DNA of 64,000 nucleotides from Embleya hyalina (GTDB lineage Bacteria; Actinomycetota; Actinomycetes; Streptomycetales; Streptomycetaceae), in contig NZ_BIFH01000033.1 in assembly GCF_003967355.1 (NCBI RefSeq), positions 1 through 64,000 of the forward strand. Direction: 5' to 3'. The stretch's first letter is position 1; each line of letters opens with the position of its first letter. Positions 17,381 through 27,035 of this stretch are shown here, piece after piece. The position numbers and the translations under genes were made by a program. The notes under the pieces are model-generated. The model worked only from the letters and a program-made list of their open reading frames with translations. It had not been told where the DNA came from and did not search any database.

Positions 17381-18259
17381 ATGAGCAGTCCCGGCGGATA
17401 TCCCGGCGGCGACCAGGGCGGTGGCAACCCGGGCGCCGGCGGCTACGGCAACTACGGCGGGGGAGGATACGGCGGCGGCTCCGGCGGCGGTTATCCGGGC
17501 GGCCCGGTGGGGCCCCCGCCCGCGAACCCGCCTCCGCCCTACGACGGTCCGACCATCGGCGGGCCGCCCTATCGCGCGGGCCCGCCCTACGGAGGCGGCG
17601 GCCCGCCGTACGGCGGAGGTCCGCCCTACGGCCCGCCCACCGGGCCACCCGGCGGCGGCCGCAGCGGTCGGGTGGTGGCGATCGTCGTGGTCGTCGCGCT
17701 GGTGATCGCCGCCGGCGTGATCGCGCTGGTGCTGAACCTGGGGGACGACGGCAAGAGCGACAAGGCGGTTCCGACGCCGAGCGCGACCCGGCCCACGAGC
17801 GCGCCGCCGAGCGACACCGCGTCGCCCGCGGACTCGCCCGAGCCGCCCACGAGCGAGCCGCCGGCCACGGACACCCCCACCTCGCCGCCGGCGACCAACC
17901 CCAACGGCAGCGTCGCGGTGCGCAAGGTCCCGCTCAGTCCGGGCGACTGCGTCTCGTTCACGGCCGGGAGCACCGACGTGAACAAGGTCGGGTGCACCAC
18001 GCCGCACGACGGGCAGCACATCGAGAACGTCGCGCTCCCGGACGGCGCGTGGCCCGGCGACGCGGAGATGGACACCAAGGCGTCGGCGGTGTGCAAGCCG
18101 ATCACCGAACCGGTGATCGGGCGGCAGCCCGATGCCGCGCAGCTGACCTGGCTCTACATCTACCCGAAGGAATCGGGCTGGGCCTCCGGTGACCGCGAGG
18201 TCCAGTGCCTGGTGTCCTACTCGGACGAGACCAAGAAGCTGACGGCGCCCCTGCAATAG
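17381..18259 (+). CDS. Pro/Gly-rich membrane-anchored protein with septum-formation-like domain (copy 2)
   Basis: 292-aa paralogue of the preceding protein with the same order of parts: Gly/Tyr/Pro repeats (PPYGGG type), one membrane helix (VVAIVVVVALVIAAGVIALVL), a Pro/Thr/Ser linker and a four-cysteine outer domain beginning SPGDCVSFT. The C-terminal halves align throughout, ending in related K-LTAPL and T-LTKPL motifs, so the pair arose by tandem duplication. A strong GGGGGAGG precedes GTG 17378 and ATG 17381; ATG is listed. A block of 26-bp repeats begins 17 bp after the stop. Confidence 0.7.
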   Translation: MSSPGGYPGGDQGGGNPGAGGYGNYGGGGYGGGSGGGYPGGPVGPPPANPPPPYDGPTIGGPPYRAGPPYGGGGPPYGGGPPYGPPTGPPGGGRSGRVVAIVVVVALVIAAGVIALVLNLGDDGKSDKAVPTPSATRPTSAPPSDTASPADSPEPPTSEPPATDTPTSPPATNPNGSVAVRKVPLSPGDCVSFTAGSTDVNKVGCTTPHDGQHIENVALPDGAWPGDAEMDTKASAVCKPITEPVIGRQPDAAQLTWLYIYPKESGWASGDREVQCLVSYSDETKKLTAPLQ

Positions 18260-18276
18260 GGGCACGGCCCGGGTGG

Positions 18277-18700
18277 GTCCTCGAACGCCGGACGGGCTGG
18301 GGCCTCGGCCGCGAACGATGCCGGCCGCCACGTGCGGTGGCCGGCCTCCGGCCCGGTTGTCCTCAAACGCCGGACGGGCTGTTCCGGCCTCGAGCGCCGG
18401 CCCGGCTGGTCGGCCGCAAACGCCGGCCGGGCTGGGGTTGGGCTGGTGTGGGCTTGGAGGTTGCGGCTGGGGATGGGTGCCGGATGGGCTGCTTGTCCTC
18501 GAGTGCCGGACGGGCTGTTTGGCTTCGAGCGCCGGGCGGGCCGGCGTTGGGCTCCGGTGGGCCTGGAGGGCGCGGCTGGGGACGGGTGTTGGACGGGCCG
18601 GGTGGCTTCAAGCGCCGGCTCGGCTGTTTGGGTTCGAAGGGCGGACGGGCTGAGGTTGGGTTGGTGCGGGTTCGGAGGCCGGGGTCGGGCGCGGGTGTTC
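18277..18700 (+). repeat. Degenerate 26-bp repeat block, plus orientation
   Basis: Non-coding stretch downstream of a plus-strand gene, built from degraded copies of a unit with core CGCCGGMCGGGCTG preceded by CTCRAR. Clear 26-bp units start at 18277, 18386, 18412, 18495, 18521, 18604 and 18630; some neighbours are exactly 26 bp apart (18386/18412, 18495/18521, 18604/18630), and one interval is 27. The long frames across it are an effect of few stop codons in GC-rich repeats. Same family as the array at 28103-28336. Confidence 0.75.
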
Positions 18701-18714
18701 GGACGGGTGGGTTG

Positions 18715-19000
18715 TCGACAGCCTGTCCGGCGTTCGAGGACGGCCGGGCCGGAGGCCGGCCTCGGCGTGAGCGGGGTGTTGGGTGGCCGGCCCGTCGGCA
18801 ACGTTCATTGCCGAACGCAGCCGACGATCCGGCCTGTCCGGCGTTCGAGGGTGGCCGGGCCGGGGCGGCTTCGGGGGGGATGGGTGTGGGGCCGGGCTCG
18901 TCGGCGACGTTCGTGGCTGAACGCGGCCGAGTGGGGTGGTGGCCGGCCCGTCGGGAACCTTTGTTGCCGACGGGCCGAGGGAATCCAGCCCGTCCGGGGC
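18715..19000 (-). repeat. Degenerate 26-bp repeat block, minus orientation
   Basis: The same repeat core appears here as its reverse complement (CTGTCCGGCGTTCGAGG at about 18723-18739 and 18835-18850, and a weaker CAGCCCGTCCGG near 18987). The block lies downstream of the minus-strand ABC exporter genes. It also contains a longer direct repeat, GGCCGGCCCGTCGG followed by AAC and TTGCCGA, near 18786 and 18941. No gene is supported in this interval. Confidence 0.65.
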
Positions 19001-19026
19001 GGGGGCGGCTCAGGGGATGTGGGGTG

Positions 19027-20886
19027 TCAGGGTGGGCTCGGGGTGGTTTTTTGTTGGGCTGTCCAGGACGCGTGCAGGCGGGCGTAGATTCCTCCGGTGT
19101 TGACCAGCCTTGTGTGCGGGCCGCGTTCGACCAGCTTTCCGGCGTCGAACACCAGGACCTCGTCCGCCGATTCGGCCGTGGACATCCGGTGCGCGATGAA
19201 CACCGCGGTGCGGCCCCGGGTCAGCCCGTCCAGCGCCCGGTTGATCCGGACCTCGGTGGCCGGGTCGACCGCCGACGTCGCCTCGTCCAGGACCAGCAGG
19301 TCCGGGTCGGCGATGTAGGCCCGGACCAGCGCGACCAACTGCCGCTCGCCCGCCGACAACGACTCGCCGCGCTGACCCACCCGGGTGTCCAGGCCGGCGG
19401 CCAGTCCCGCGAGCCAGTCGGCCAGCCCCAGGTCGGCGAACGCGCCGACGATCGCCGCGTCGTCCGCGTCCGGCCGGCCGTACCGCACGTTCTCGCGCAG
19501 CGTGGCGTCGAACAGGAAGCCCTCCTGCGGCACCATCACCACCCGCGCGCGCAGCGACGAGAAGCGCACCCGGGGCAGTTCGACGCCGTCGAGCAACACC
19601 CGGCCCTCGTCCGGGTCGACCAGGCGGGTGAGCAGCTTGGCGAACGTGGTCTTGCCCGAGCCGGTCTCGCCGACCACCGCCACCCGGGTCCGGGGCGCGA
19701 GCGTGACGTCCACGTCGTGCAGGATCCGCGGGCCACCGGGATAGCCGTACGAGACGTGGTCGAACCTCACCTCGACCGGGCCGCGGGCCAACTCCTCGCC
19801 CGCCGCGCCCGGATCGGCGATGTCCGGCTCCGCGTCCAGCACCTCCAGCACCCGACGCCAGCCCGCGAGCGCGTTCTGCGCCTCGTTCAGGATCTCCACG
19901 CCCATCTGCACCGGCCCCACGAACAACGTGACCAGGAACAGGAACGCGACCAGCTCGCCCACGCTGAGCTGCCCGTCGATGCCCAGCCACACCCCGACGA
20001 CCACCACCAGGCCGTTGGCCAGGCCGACCACGAACTCGCCCATCGGGAAGGTCAACGCGACGAACAACTGGGCCCGGGTCTGCGCGTCGCGGTGCGCGTC
20101 GACCGACTCGTCGATCCGGCGCGCGGTGCGCTCCTCGATGCCGTGCGCGCGCACGATCGCGGCGCCCACGACCGGCTCCGAGATGGCGCCCAGCATCCGG
20201 CCCATGGCGACGCGCACGTGTGAGTACGCGGCGGCGATCCGCTTCTGTACCGCGCGCATGAAGAAGTACAGCGGCGCGAAGCACACCCACACCAGCAGGG
20301 TCAGCTGCCAGGAGTAGACGAACATCAGCACCGTCACCAGCGCGATCTGCCCGACGCTGACGATCAGCAACAGGCCGCCGAACTGGATGAATCGGCTGAT
20401 CGTGTCCACGTCGCCGGTCACCCGCGAGACCAGCGAGCCGCGCTTCTCGGACTGCTGGTGCAGCGTGGACAGGTCGTGGATGTGCCGGAAGGCGGCCACC
20501 CGCATCGTGGACAGGCCGCGTTCGCTGGTGCGGTACAGCCGCACGTTCATCGCGTACGCGGACACCGCGGTGACCACCACCGCCAACGCGGCGAGCGCGG
20601 CCATCGTGCGCACCACGGTCAGGTCGGGACCGGCGTCGGCGCGCAGACCCCGGTCGATGGTCTGCTGCACGGCCAGCGGCACCACGATCCGGCCGGCCGT
20701 GCCGATCACGGCCAGCAGCAGGGTGACGATCAGACCCTCGGTGAACTCCGGGGTCATCCGCAGGCCGCGGCGCAGCACGCTCAGGCCGGACTCGGTCGGC
20801 GTGTCGGCGTCGGCGGCTATTCGGGAGCCCGACCTCGGCTCCGGCTCGGGTTCGGCCGGCTTGGGCACGGCGGTGGCGATACTCAT
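19027..20886 (-). CDS. ABC exporter half-transporter, subunit with intact Walker site
   Basis: 619-aa fused membrane and ATPase protein of the type I exporter class. Six membrane helices (about residues 55-330) precede the nucleotide-binding domain with Walker A VVGETGSGKTT, signature SLSAGERQL, Walker B LLVLDEATSAVD (catalytic Glu E535) and switch His H566 in IAHRMST. The signature deviates from LSGGQ. Its ATG overlaps the stop of the upstream subunit gene by four bases. The two subunits probably form a heterodimer of BmrCD or TM287/288 type. Substrate unknown; drugs or lipids are usual. Confidence 0.88.
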   Translation of the reverse strand: MSIATAVPKPAEPEPEPRSGSRIAADADTPTESGLSVLRRGLRMTPEFTEGLIVTLLLAVIGTAGRIVVPLAVQQTIDRGLRADAGPDLTVVRTMAALAALAVVVTAVSAYAMNVRLYRTSERGLSTMRVAAFRHIHDLSTLHQQSEKRGSLVSRVTGDVDTISRFIQFGGLLLIVSVGQIALVTVLMFVYSWQLTLLVWVCFAPLYFFMRAVQKRIAAAYSHVRVAMGRMLGAISEPVVGAAIVRAHGIEERTARRIDESVDAHRDAQTRAQLFVALTFPMGEFVVGLANGLVVVVGVWLGIDGQLSVGELVAFLFLVTLFVGPVQMGVEILNEAQNALAGWRRVLEVLDAEPDIADPGAAGEELARGPVEVRFDHVSYGYPGGPRILHDVDVTLAPRTRVAVVGETGSGKTTFAKLLTRLVDPDEGRVLLDGVELPRVRFSSLRARVVMVPQEGFLFDATLRENVRYGRPDADDAAIVGAFADLGLADWLAGLAAGLDTRVGQRGESLSAGERQLVALVRAYIADPDLLVLDEATSAVDPATEVRINRALDGLTRGRTAVFIAHRMSTAESADEVLVFDAGKLVERGPHTRLVNTGGIYARLHASWTAQQKTTPSPP

Positions 20887-22733
20887 GAAGCCGTGGCCTC
20901 CTCGGCCTCGCTGACGTCGATGTCGGTGTCGAGTTCCTGCTCCGCGTCCTCGCGCGCGGCGCGTTCGTACGCGTTGACCAGGCGGCGGTAGCCCACCGAG
21001 CGCTCCAGGAGCGTGTGGTGCGGGCCGCGGTCGAGCACCCGGCCGCCCTCGACGTAGACCACCTCGTCGGCGAGCGCGATGGTGGCCTTGCGGTAGGCGA
21101 CCACGACCACGGTGGCCGGTCCCGCGTCGCGCAGCCCGTGCAGGATGGCCGCCTCCACGCGCGGGTCCACCGCCGAGGTGGCGTCGTCCAGGACCAGCAG
21201 GCGCGGCCGGCGCACCAGGGCCCGGGCCAGCGCGATCCGCTGGCGCTGGCCGCCGGAGAGGGTGGTGCCGCGCTCGCCGACCTGGGTGTCCAGGCCGTCG
21301 GGCAGCGCGGTGACGAAGTCGGCCTGGGCGATCCGCAGCGCCTCGTGCACCGCCGCGTCGTCCAGGTCCAGGCCCAGGGTGATGTTGTCGCGGACGCTGT
21401 CGTCGAACAGGAACGCCTGCTGCGGGACCAGCGCGGCGGTGGCCGCGATCCCGCCCCGCCGGTAGTCGCGCAGGTCGGTGCCGTCGAGCAGGATCCCGCC
21501 GTCCACCGGGTCGACCAGCCGGACCAGGAGCGAGACCAGGGTGGACTTGCCCGATCCGGTCGGGCCGACCACGGCGATGGTGCGCCCGGGGTCGACGTCG
21601 AACGCCACGTCGTGCAGCACGTCGGTGTCGTCGGTGTAGCCGAAGCGCACCGCCCGGGCCTCCAGGCGGGCCGGACCGGCCGCCGCGTCGCCGCCCTCGA
21701 TCTCGCCGTAGGTGTGCTCGCCCTCGGCGTCCAGGACGCCGCGGACCCGGTCGTAACCGACCACGGAGCGCGGCATGTCACCGAGCAGCCAGCCGATCGC
21801 CCGCACCGGGAAGGCCAACAGGGTGAACAGGTAGGCGACCTGTACCAGGTCGCCCGGGGCCAGATCGCCGTGCGAGACCCGCACCGTGCCGACCACCAGG
21901 ACCAGCAGCACGCCGAAGCCGGGCAGCGCCTCCAGGATCGGGTCGAACAGCGCCCGGACCCGGCCCACCGCGATGTTCGCGTCGGCCAGCTCCCGCGACG
22001 CGGCCGCGAACCGGGTGGTCTCCTCGCTCTCCCGGCCCAGCGTCTTGACCACGAGCGCGCCGTCGAAGCTCTCGTGCGCGATCTCCGCGACGTCGGCGCG
22101 CAACTCCTGCGCGCGCATCGCCAGCGGCCCCTGCCTGCGCTGGTAGACGATGTTGAGCCCGGCGATCGCCGGGAAGATCACGAAGCCGACCAGCGCCAGC
22201 GCCCAGTCGGTGATCACCATCGAGATCGCCGCGACGAACAACATCACCACCACGCCGGTGGCCATCGGCAGCGGCGCCACCGGGTTCCACGCCGCCTCGA
22301 CGTCGGCGTTCGCGTTCGACAGCAGCGTGCCGGTCGGGTGGCGGTGATGCCAGGCGAGCGGCAGCCGCAGGTATTGCCGGGTGACCCGGCGGCGGAAGGT
22401 GGCCTGGAGGCGGTACTGCATCACGCCCGCCCACAACCGCCGACCGATCACGCCGAACGCCTTGAGCAGCGCGACGCCGAACACCGCGGCGAACGCGCCG
22501 ATCAGCGCGCCCGCCGTGGTGTGCCCGTCGCGGAAGGCCGGGATGATCACGTCGTCGGTGACCCGCCCGAGCACCAGCGCCGAGCCCACCGTCATCACGC
22601 CGTACACCGCGCTCGCGCTCACCGCGGCGGCGAAGATCCGCGGCTCCTCGCGGATCGCGACGCCGAGTACGCGCAGTCCTTGTCGCAGAACGACCTTGTC
22701 CGCCACGGGGCTCACTTTCACGCGGATTCCCAT
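20883..22733 (-). CDS. ABC exporter half-transporter, subunit with degenerate Walker site
   Basis: 616-aa partner of the downstream half-transporter. Six membrane helices are followed by Walker A VVGPTGSGKST, a canonical signature TLSGGQRQR, but Walker B LLVLDDATSAVD has Asp at the catalytic Glu position (D517) and the switch His is Tyr (Y547 in VVAYRKATI). Both changes mark the non-hydrolysing site of heterodimeric exporters; its good LSGGQ would complete the active site of the partner. ATG 22733 has GGTGGA five nucleotides upstream; in-frame codons further upstream extend the protein without clear need. Confidence 0.87.
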   Translation of the reverse strand: MGIRVKVSPVADKVVLRQGLRVLGVAIREEPRIFAAAVSASAVYGVMTVGSALVLGRVTDDVIIPAFRDGHTTAGALIGAFAAVFGVALLKAFGVIGRRLWAGVMQYRLQATFRRRVTRQYLRLPLAWHHRHPTGTLLSNANADVEAAWNPVAPLPMATGVVVMLFVAAISMVITDWALALVGFVIFPAIAGLNIVYQRRQGPLAMRAQELRADVAEIAHESFDGALVVKTLGRESEETTRFAAASRELADANIAVGRVRALFDPILEALPGFGVLLVLVVGTVRVSHGDLAPGDLVQVAYLFTLLAFPVRAIGWLLGDMPRSVVGYDRVRGVLDAEGEHTYGEIEGGDAAAGPARLEARAVRFGYTDDTDVLHDVAFDVDPGRTIAVVGPTGSGKSTLVSLLVRLVDPVDGGILLDGTDLRDYRRGGIAATAALVPQQAFLFDDSVRDNITLGLDLDDAAVHEALRIAQADFVTALPDGLDTQVGERGTTLSGGQRQRIALARALVRRPRLLVLDDATSAVDPRVEAAILHGLRDAGPATVVVVAYRKATIALADEVVYVEGGRVLDRGPHHTLLERSVGYRRLVNAYERAAREDAEQELDTDIDVSEAEEATAS

Positions 22734-23027
22734 GGATCCACCGGAATCCATGGGAACGCAGCCGCCGCGAACGGGGCTGTCGACGATGTTTGTCCGATGA
22801 ACGTACAAGGCGCCGCCGACCGCCCCGATTCCCCGTCCGCCCCGCCGGCTCGATCCGGAACACCGGTCTCCGGGCGGATTGGAGCAGACCATTCCCGCAT
22901 GTCACCCTGTTTCGGGCGCTCCCGGCGGACGGGCTCGCGACGCCCCGGTTGTCCGCAACCAAACCCCGGGTCGGGCTCGTCTCCACGAGCGTGCCCTGAC
23001 CATGATCGATAGACCGAGGACGCCGCT

Positions 23028-24185
23028 GTGGGCCTCACCAGCCTCAAACTGATAATCCTGCTGTGCCTCGTCACCGTCGCGGCGGCGTCGGCGGCCGTGT
23101 TCTTCTGGCCCAAGCTGTCCCGCCAGCACGTGGTGCCCATCCTGGGCCGGGTCGGCATCCTGCTGAGCACACAGGTCCTGCTCCTGGCCACGGTCGCGGT
23201 GATCGGCAACCGCTATTTCGTCTTCTACACGACCTGGGACGACCTGTTCGGGCGCACCGGCAAGCCCGTGCTGAACTTCGGCGAGACCGGTCCCGGAGAC
23301 ATGCCCAAGCTGGTCAAGGAGAAGGGCACCGAGACGATAGACGTCCCGCAGGGGAGCAACCCCCAGGTCGCGGGCCAGATCATGCAGGTCGACCTGGTCG
23401 GACGACGCAGCGGGATGGGCACACCCGCGCTCGTCTACCTGCCGCCGCAGTACTTCCAGGCCCAGTACAAGGACCGGCGCTTCCCCGTCGTGGTCACCCT
23501 CACCGGCTACCCCGGCAACGAGCGCAACCTGGTCACCCGGCTGGAACTGCCCAAGATCGCCGCCAACGAGATCGCCGCCGGCCGGGTCCAGCCCACCATC
23601 TTCGTGATGATGAAGCCGAGCGTCGGCCTCGACCGCGACACCGAGTGCACCGACGTGCCCGGCGGCCCGCAGGTCGGCATGTTCTTCAGCCAGGACCTGC
23701 CCGAGGCGATCAACCAGGCATACCGGGTCGCCCCGGGACCGCGCGGCTGGGCCATGCTCGGCGACTCCACCGGCGGCTACTGCGCGGCCAAGCTGCCGAT
23801 GCTCAACTCGGACCGGATCGGCGCGGGCGTCGCGCTCTCCGCCGACTACGGCGCCCCCTCCGACGGCGACACCGGCGACCTGTACGGCGGCAGCAAGGCC
23901 TACCGCAACCAGAACGACCTGCTGTGGCGGCTGAAGAACCTGCCCATGCCGCCCGTCAGCCTGCTGCTCACCAGCAGCGAGAGCGGCGAACCCAACCTCG
24001 CCGACACCAGGGAGTTCCAGAAGCTGGCCAAGCCCCCGCTCAAGGTGGACACCCTGGTCCTGCCCACCGGCGGGCACAACTTCAAGACCTGGCAGACGGT
24101 GCTGCCCGACGCGCTGCGCTGGCTGAGCACACAGCAAAAGGTCGACCACCCCAAGGAGCCGGGGCCGGTGGCCGCCTCGCCGTGA
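23028..24185 (+). CDS. Membrane-anchored esterase, antigen 85/esterase D-like fold
   Basis: 385-aa protein with two hydrophobic N-terminal segments (LIILLCLVTVAAASAAVFF and VGILLSTQVLLLATVAVIG), then an extracytoplasmic alpha/beta hydrolase domain. The nucleophile elbow is MLGDSTGGYCAAK and the candidate His is in LPTGGHNFKTW; the acidic member is probably among residues of LLLTSSESGEPN. The layout matches the actinobacterial esterase family related to mycolyltransferases (PF00756). GTG 23028 has GAGGA about nine nucleotides upstream. It is divergent from the ABC exporter, with 294 bp between the starts. Confidence 0.78.
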   Translation: MGLTSLKLIILLCLVTVAAASAAVFFWPKLSRQHVVPILGRVGILLSTQVLLLATVAVIGNRYFVFYTTWDDLFGRTGKPVLNFGETGPGDMPKLVKEKGTETIDVPQGSNPQVAGQIMQVDLVGRRSGMGTPALVYLPPQYFQAQYKDRRFPVVVTLTGYPGNERNLVTRLELPKIAANEIAAGRVQPTIFVMMKPSVGLDRDTECTDVPGGPQVGMFFSQDLPEAINQAYRVAPGPRGWAMLGDSTGGYCAAKLPMLNSDRIGAGVALSADYGAPSDGDTGDLYGGSKAYRNQNDLLWRLKNLPMPPVSLLLTSSESGEPNLADTREFQKLAKPPLKVDTLVLPTGGHNFKTWQTVLPDALRWLSTQQKVDHPKEPGPVAASP

Positions 24186-24245
24186 CCGGCCGCGTCGCGG
24201 CTCGCGCCCCTTGATTTCGTTCGGCGCGGGCCGAAGGATCGGCAC

Positions 24246-24896
24246 ATGCCGACTTCCCACGCCCGCGCCGAACGCGCCGCGCTCGCCGAACTGCTGCGCG
24301 TCCTCGGACCGGACGCGCCGACCCTGTGCGAGGGCTGGACCACCCGGGACCTCGCGGCCCACCTCGTGGTCCGCGAACACCGCCCGGACTCGGGACCGGG
24401 CCTGGTCTTCAAGCCGCTCGCCGGATACACCGAGCGGGTCCGCCGCCGGCAGGCGGCCAAGCCGTACGAACAGAGCGTGCGCCTGGTCGCCGACGGGCCG
24501 CCGACGCTGTCCGCGTTCGGCATCCCCGGCGTGGACGCCGCGGCCAACACGATGGAGTACTTCATCCACCTGGAGGACGTCCGGCGGGCCCAGCCCGGCG
24601 GCGCCGAACCGCGCGAACTGGACCCCGCGCTCACGGAGATCCTGTGGAAGCGGGCCAAGGGCTCCTCGCGGATCGCGCTGCGCGGGGTGACGGTGGGGGT
24701 GGCGCTGCGCCGCACCGACACCGGCGCCGACGAGCCGGCACAGCCGATCCACAAGGGCACCCCCCTGGTCACGCTGGCCGGACACCCGGCCGAACTGCTG
24801 CTGTACCTGTTCGGCCGCAAGGAGCACGCCCGGGTCGAGGTCACCGGCGACCCGGACGCGGTACGGGCGCTGCGCGCGGCCGATACCGGCCTGTGA
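24246..24896 (+). CDS. TIGR03085-like DinB/maleylpyruvate isomerase-type protein
   Basis: 216-aa protein of the four-helix DinB_2 superfamily. Histidines suited to metal binding are in [13 protein letters not shown] and [13 protein letters not shown], spaced as in mycothiol-dependent maleylpyruvate isomerase relatives. The C-terminal part ([21 protein letters not shown]) is characteristic of the actinobacterial subfamily I know as TIGR03085. Possibly a mycothiol-dependent transferase; the reaction is unknown. Located 43 bp upstream of hisI. Confidence 0.72.
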   Translation: MPTSHARAERAALAELLRVLGPDAPTLCEGWTTRDLAAHLVVREHRPDSGPGLVFKPLAGYTERVRRRQAAKPYEQSVRLVADGPPTLSAFGIPGVDAAANTMEYFIHLEDVRRAQPGGAEPRELDPALTEILWKRAKGSSRIALRGVTVGVALRRTDTGADEPAQPIHKGTPLVTLAGHPAELLLYLFGRKEHARVEVTGDPDAVRALRAADTGL

Positions 24897-24939
24897 ACGC
24901 TCGCGCGGCCGGCCCGCGCGGGTCTGCGACAATGCGCGC

Positions 24940-25317
24940 ATGACCGGTGCCTCCCACCCGCCCGCGCGGCCTTCCGACCTCGATCCGAGCATCGCCGCCC
25001 GCCTCAAGCGCGACCCCGACGGCCTGATCGCCGCCGTCGCCCAGGCGAGCGACACGGGCGAGGTGCTGATGGTCGGCTGGATGGACGACGAGGCGCTGCA
25101 CCGTACGCTGACCACCGGCCGGTGCACCTACTGGAGCCGCAGCCGGCAGGAGTACTGGGTCAAGGGCGACACCTCGGGCCACGTGCAGAAGGTGGTCTCG
25201 GCCGCCCTCGACTGCGACGGCGACGCGGTGCTCGTGCGCGTCGAGCAGACCGGCGCCGCGTGCCACACCGGCGCGCGCACCTGCTTCGACGCCGACGTCC
25301 TGCCGGTCTCCTCCTGA
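24940..25317 (+). CDS. hisI: Phosphoribosyl-AMP cyclohydrolase
   Basis: Opens the purine ring of PR-AMP in the third step of histidine synthesis; monofunctional, without the HisE domain. The 125-aa protein has the conserved [18 protein letters not shown] block, the Asp-rich DCDGDAVLV motif for magnesium, and the zinc cysteines in [19 protein letters not shown] hexamer ends six nucleotides before the ATG, with no ribosome binding site, so a leaderless transcript is possible. It is separate from the main his operon and sits directly before trpE. Confidence 0.93.
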   Translation: MTGASHPPARPSDLDPSIAARLKRDPDGLIAAVAQASDTGEVLMVGWMDDEALHRTLTTGRCTYWSRSRQEYWVKGDTSGHVQKVVSAALDCDGDAVLVRVEQTGAACHTGARTCFDADVLPVSS

Positions 25318-25344
25318 CCGTCCACCCCCGCCCGTCGCCTCGTG

Positions 25345-25366
25345 ACCGTCCGGTCGCCGGACCGGT
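25345..25366 (+). terminator. Hairpin between hisI and trpE
   Basis: ACCGTCCGG (25345-25353) pairs with CCGGACCGGT (25357-25366) with a single-base bulge and a 3-nt loop. No T run follows. It could attenuate read-through from hisI into trpE. No Trp-rich leader peptide is visible in the 88-bp gap. Confidence 0.35.
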
Positions 25367-25405
25367 CCCCTCCGCCGACCCGCCGCCCGGGAGATTGCGC
25401 TCGCC

Positions 25406-26959
25406 ATGACCACCGGAACCGTCACCCCCGACCCGGACACCTTCCGGGAACTCGCCCGCGACCGGCGCGTCATCCCGGTCACCCGGCGCTTCCTGGCCGA
25501 CGGCGACACGCCCGTGGGGCTGTACCGCAAGCTCGCCGCCGAGCGACCCGGCACCTTCCTGCTCGAATCCGCGGAGAACGGCCGTTCCTGGTCCCGCTAT
25601 TCGTTCGTGGGCGTGCGCAGCGCGGCGATGCTCACCGAAGTGGCCGGTCGGGCCCGATGGTTGGGCACCCCGCCGGTGGGCGTGCCGGTGGACGGCGACC
25701 CGCTGGAGGTGCTGCGGGCCACGATGGAGGCGCTGCACACCCCGCACGGCATCCCGGGTCTGGACCTGCCGCCGCTGACCGGCGGGATGGTCGGCTACCT
25801 CGGCTACGACGTCGTGCGCCGGCTGGAACGGCTGCCCGAGTCGAGCGTGGACGACCTGCGGATCCCCGAACTGATGATGTTCCTGGCCACCGACCTCGCG
25901 GTGCTCGACCACGTGGACGGCAGCGTGCTGTTGATCGCCAACGCGATCAACCACGACAACCGCGAGTCGGGCGTGGACGAGGCGTATCGGGCGGCGGTGG
26001 CCCGGCTGGACGTGATGACCGCGGACCTGGCCCGCCCGACCGGACTGGCCGCCGCGGCGTTCGAGCGTGCGGCGCCGGCCGAGGCGGTCGGCCCCTGGGG
26101 CTCGGCCGAGTACCGCAAGGCGGTGGCCGCGGCCAAGGAGGAGATCCGGGCCGGCGAGGCGTTCCAGATCGTGCTCTCCCAGCGCTTCGAGATGCCCACC
26201 GAGGCCGGCGCGCTGGACGTGTACCGGATCCTGCGGGCGACCAACCCCAGCCCGTACATGTACCTGTTCCGGATGCCCGGCCCCGACGGCGGCGCCGAGG
26301 GCGGATTCGACGTGGTCGGCTCCAGCCCCGAGGCGCTGGTCAAGGTCGAGGAGGGGCGGGCGATGGTGCACCCGATCGCGGGCACCCGCCATCGCGGCGC
26401 CACGCCCGCCGAGGACGCCGCGCTCGCCGAGGAGTTGCTGGCCGACCCGAAGGAACGCGCCGAACACCTGATGCTCGTCGACCTGGGCCGCAACGACCTG
26501 GGCCGGGTCTGTGCGCCCGGCACGGTCGAGGTGGTCGACTTCATGTCGGTCGAGCGCTACAGCCACGTGATGCACATCGTGTCCACGGTGGTGGGCGAGT
26601 TGGCGCCGGGGCGTACCGCGCTCGACGTGTTCGCCGCGTGTTTCCCGGCGGGCACGCTGTCCGGCGCGCCCAAGCCGCGGGCGATGGAGATCATCGAGAA
26701 CTTCGAGCCGACCCGGCGCGGCCTGTACGGCGGCTGTGTGGGCTACGTGGACTTCGCCGGGGACCTGGACACCGCGATCGCGATCCGCACCGCGCTGATC
26801 CGCGACGGCGTCGCCTACGTCCAGGCGGGCGCGGGTGTGGTCGCCGACTCGTCGCCGGAGGCCGAGGACGTGGAATGCCGCAACAAGGCGGCGGCGGTGC
26901 TACGGGCGGTGGCGATCGCGGCCACGCTGGCCCCGGCGCACGAGAGCCCGGCGTCCTGA
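25406..26959 (+). CDS. trpE: Anthranilate synthase component I
   Basis: Converts chorismate and ammonia to anthranilate, the committed step of tryptophan synthesis; it needs a TrpG glutaminase that is not encoded in this window. The 517-aa sequence has the N-terminal feedback site LLES (residues 52-55), the GRSWSRYSF segment, and in the catalytic half [56 protein letters not shown] and [15 protein letters not shown]. It is followed by a conserved membrane-protein gene usually found beside trpE in actinobacteria. Confidence 0.95.
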   Translation: MTTGTVTPDPDTFRELARDRRVIPVTRRFLADGDTPVGLYRKLAAERPGTFLLESAENGRSWSRYSFVGVRSAAMLTEVAGRARWLGTPPVGVPVDGDPLEVLRATMEALHTPHGIPGLDLPPLTGGMVGYLGYDVVRRLERLPESSVDDLRIPELMMFLATDLAVLDHVDGSVLLIANAINHDNRESGVDEAYRAAVARLDVMTADLARPTGLAAAAFERAAPAEAVGPWGSAEYRKAVAAAKEEIRAGEAFQIVLSQRFEMPTEAGALDVYRILRATNPSPYMYLFRMPGPDGGAEGGFDVVGSSPEALVKVEEGRAMVHPIAGTRHRGATPAEDAALAEELLADPKERAEHLMLVDLGRNDLGRVCAPGTVEVVDFMSVERYSHVMHIVSTVVGELAPGRTALDVFAACFPAGTLSGAPKPRAMEIIENFEPTRRGLYGGCVGYVDFAGDLDTAIAIRTALIRDGVAYVQAGAGVVADSSPEAEDVECRNKAAAVLRAVAIAATLAPAHESPAS

Positions 26960-27035
26960 CGGACGGGGGGCGCTCCGGTGGGGCGTGGACCCGACCCGGG
27001 TCAAGGCGCGGCGAGGCGTGGTTCATGCTGGACGC

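Noticed and set aside
18332-19087. Long open frames over the 18.3-19.1 kb repeats (e.g. 251 aa plus strand, 194 aa minus strand)
   Set aside because: They overlap in several frames, consist of repeat-derived Gly/Arg/Trp-rich sequence, lack ribosome binding sites, and arise from the scarcity of stop codons in GC-rich repeats.
25318-25405. Tryptophan attenuator leader peptide before trpE
   Set aside because: No short ORF with Trp codons is present in the gap; only a bulged hairpin without a T run.
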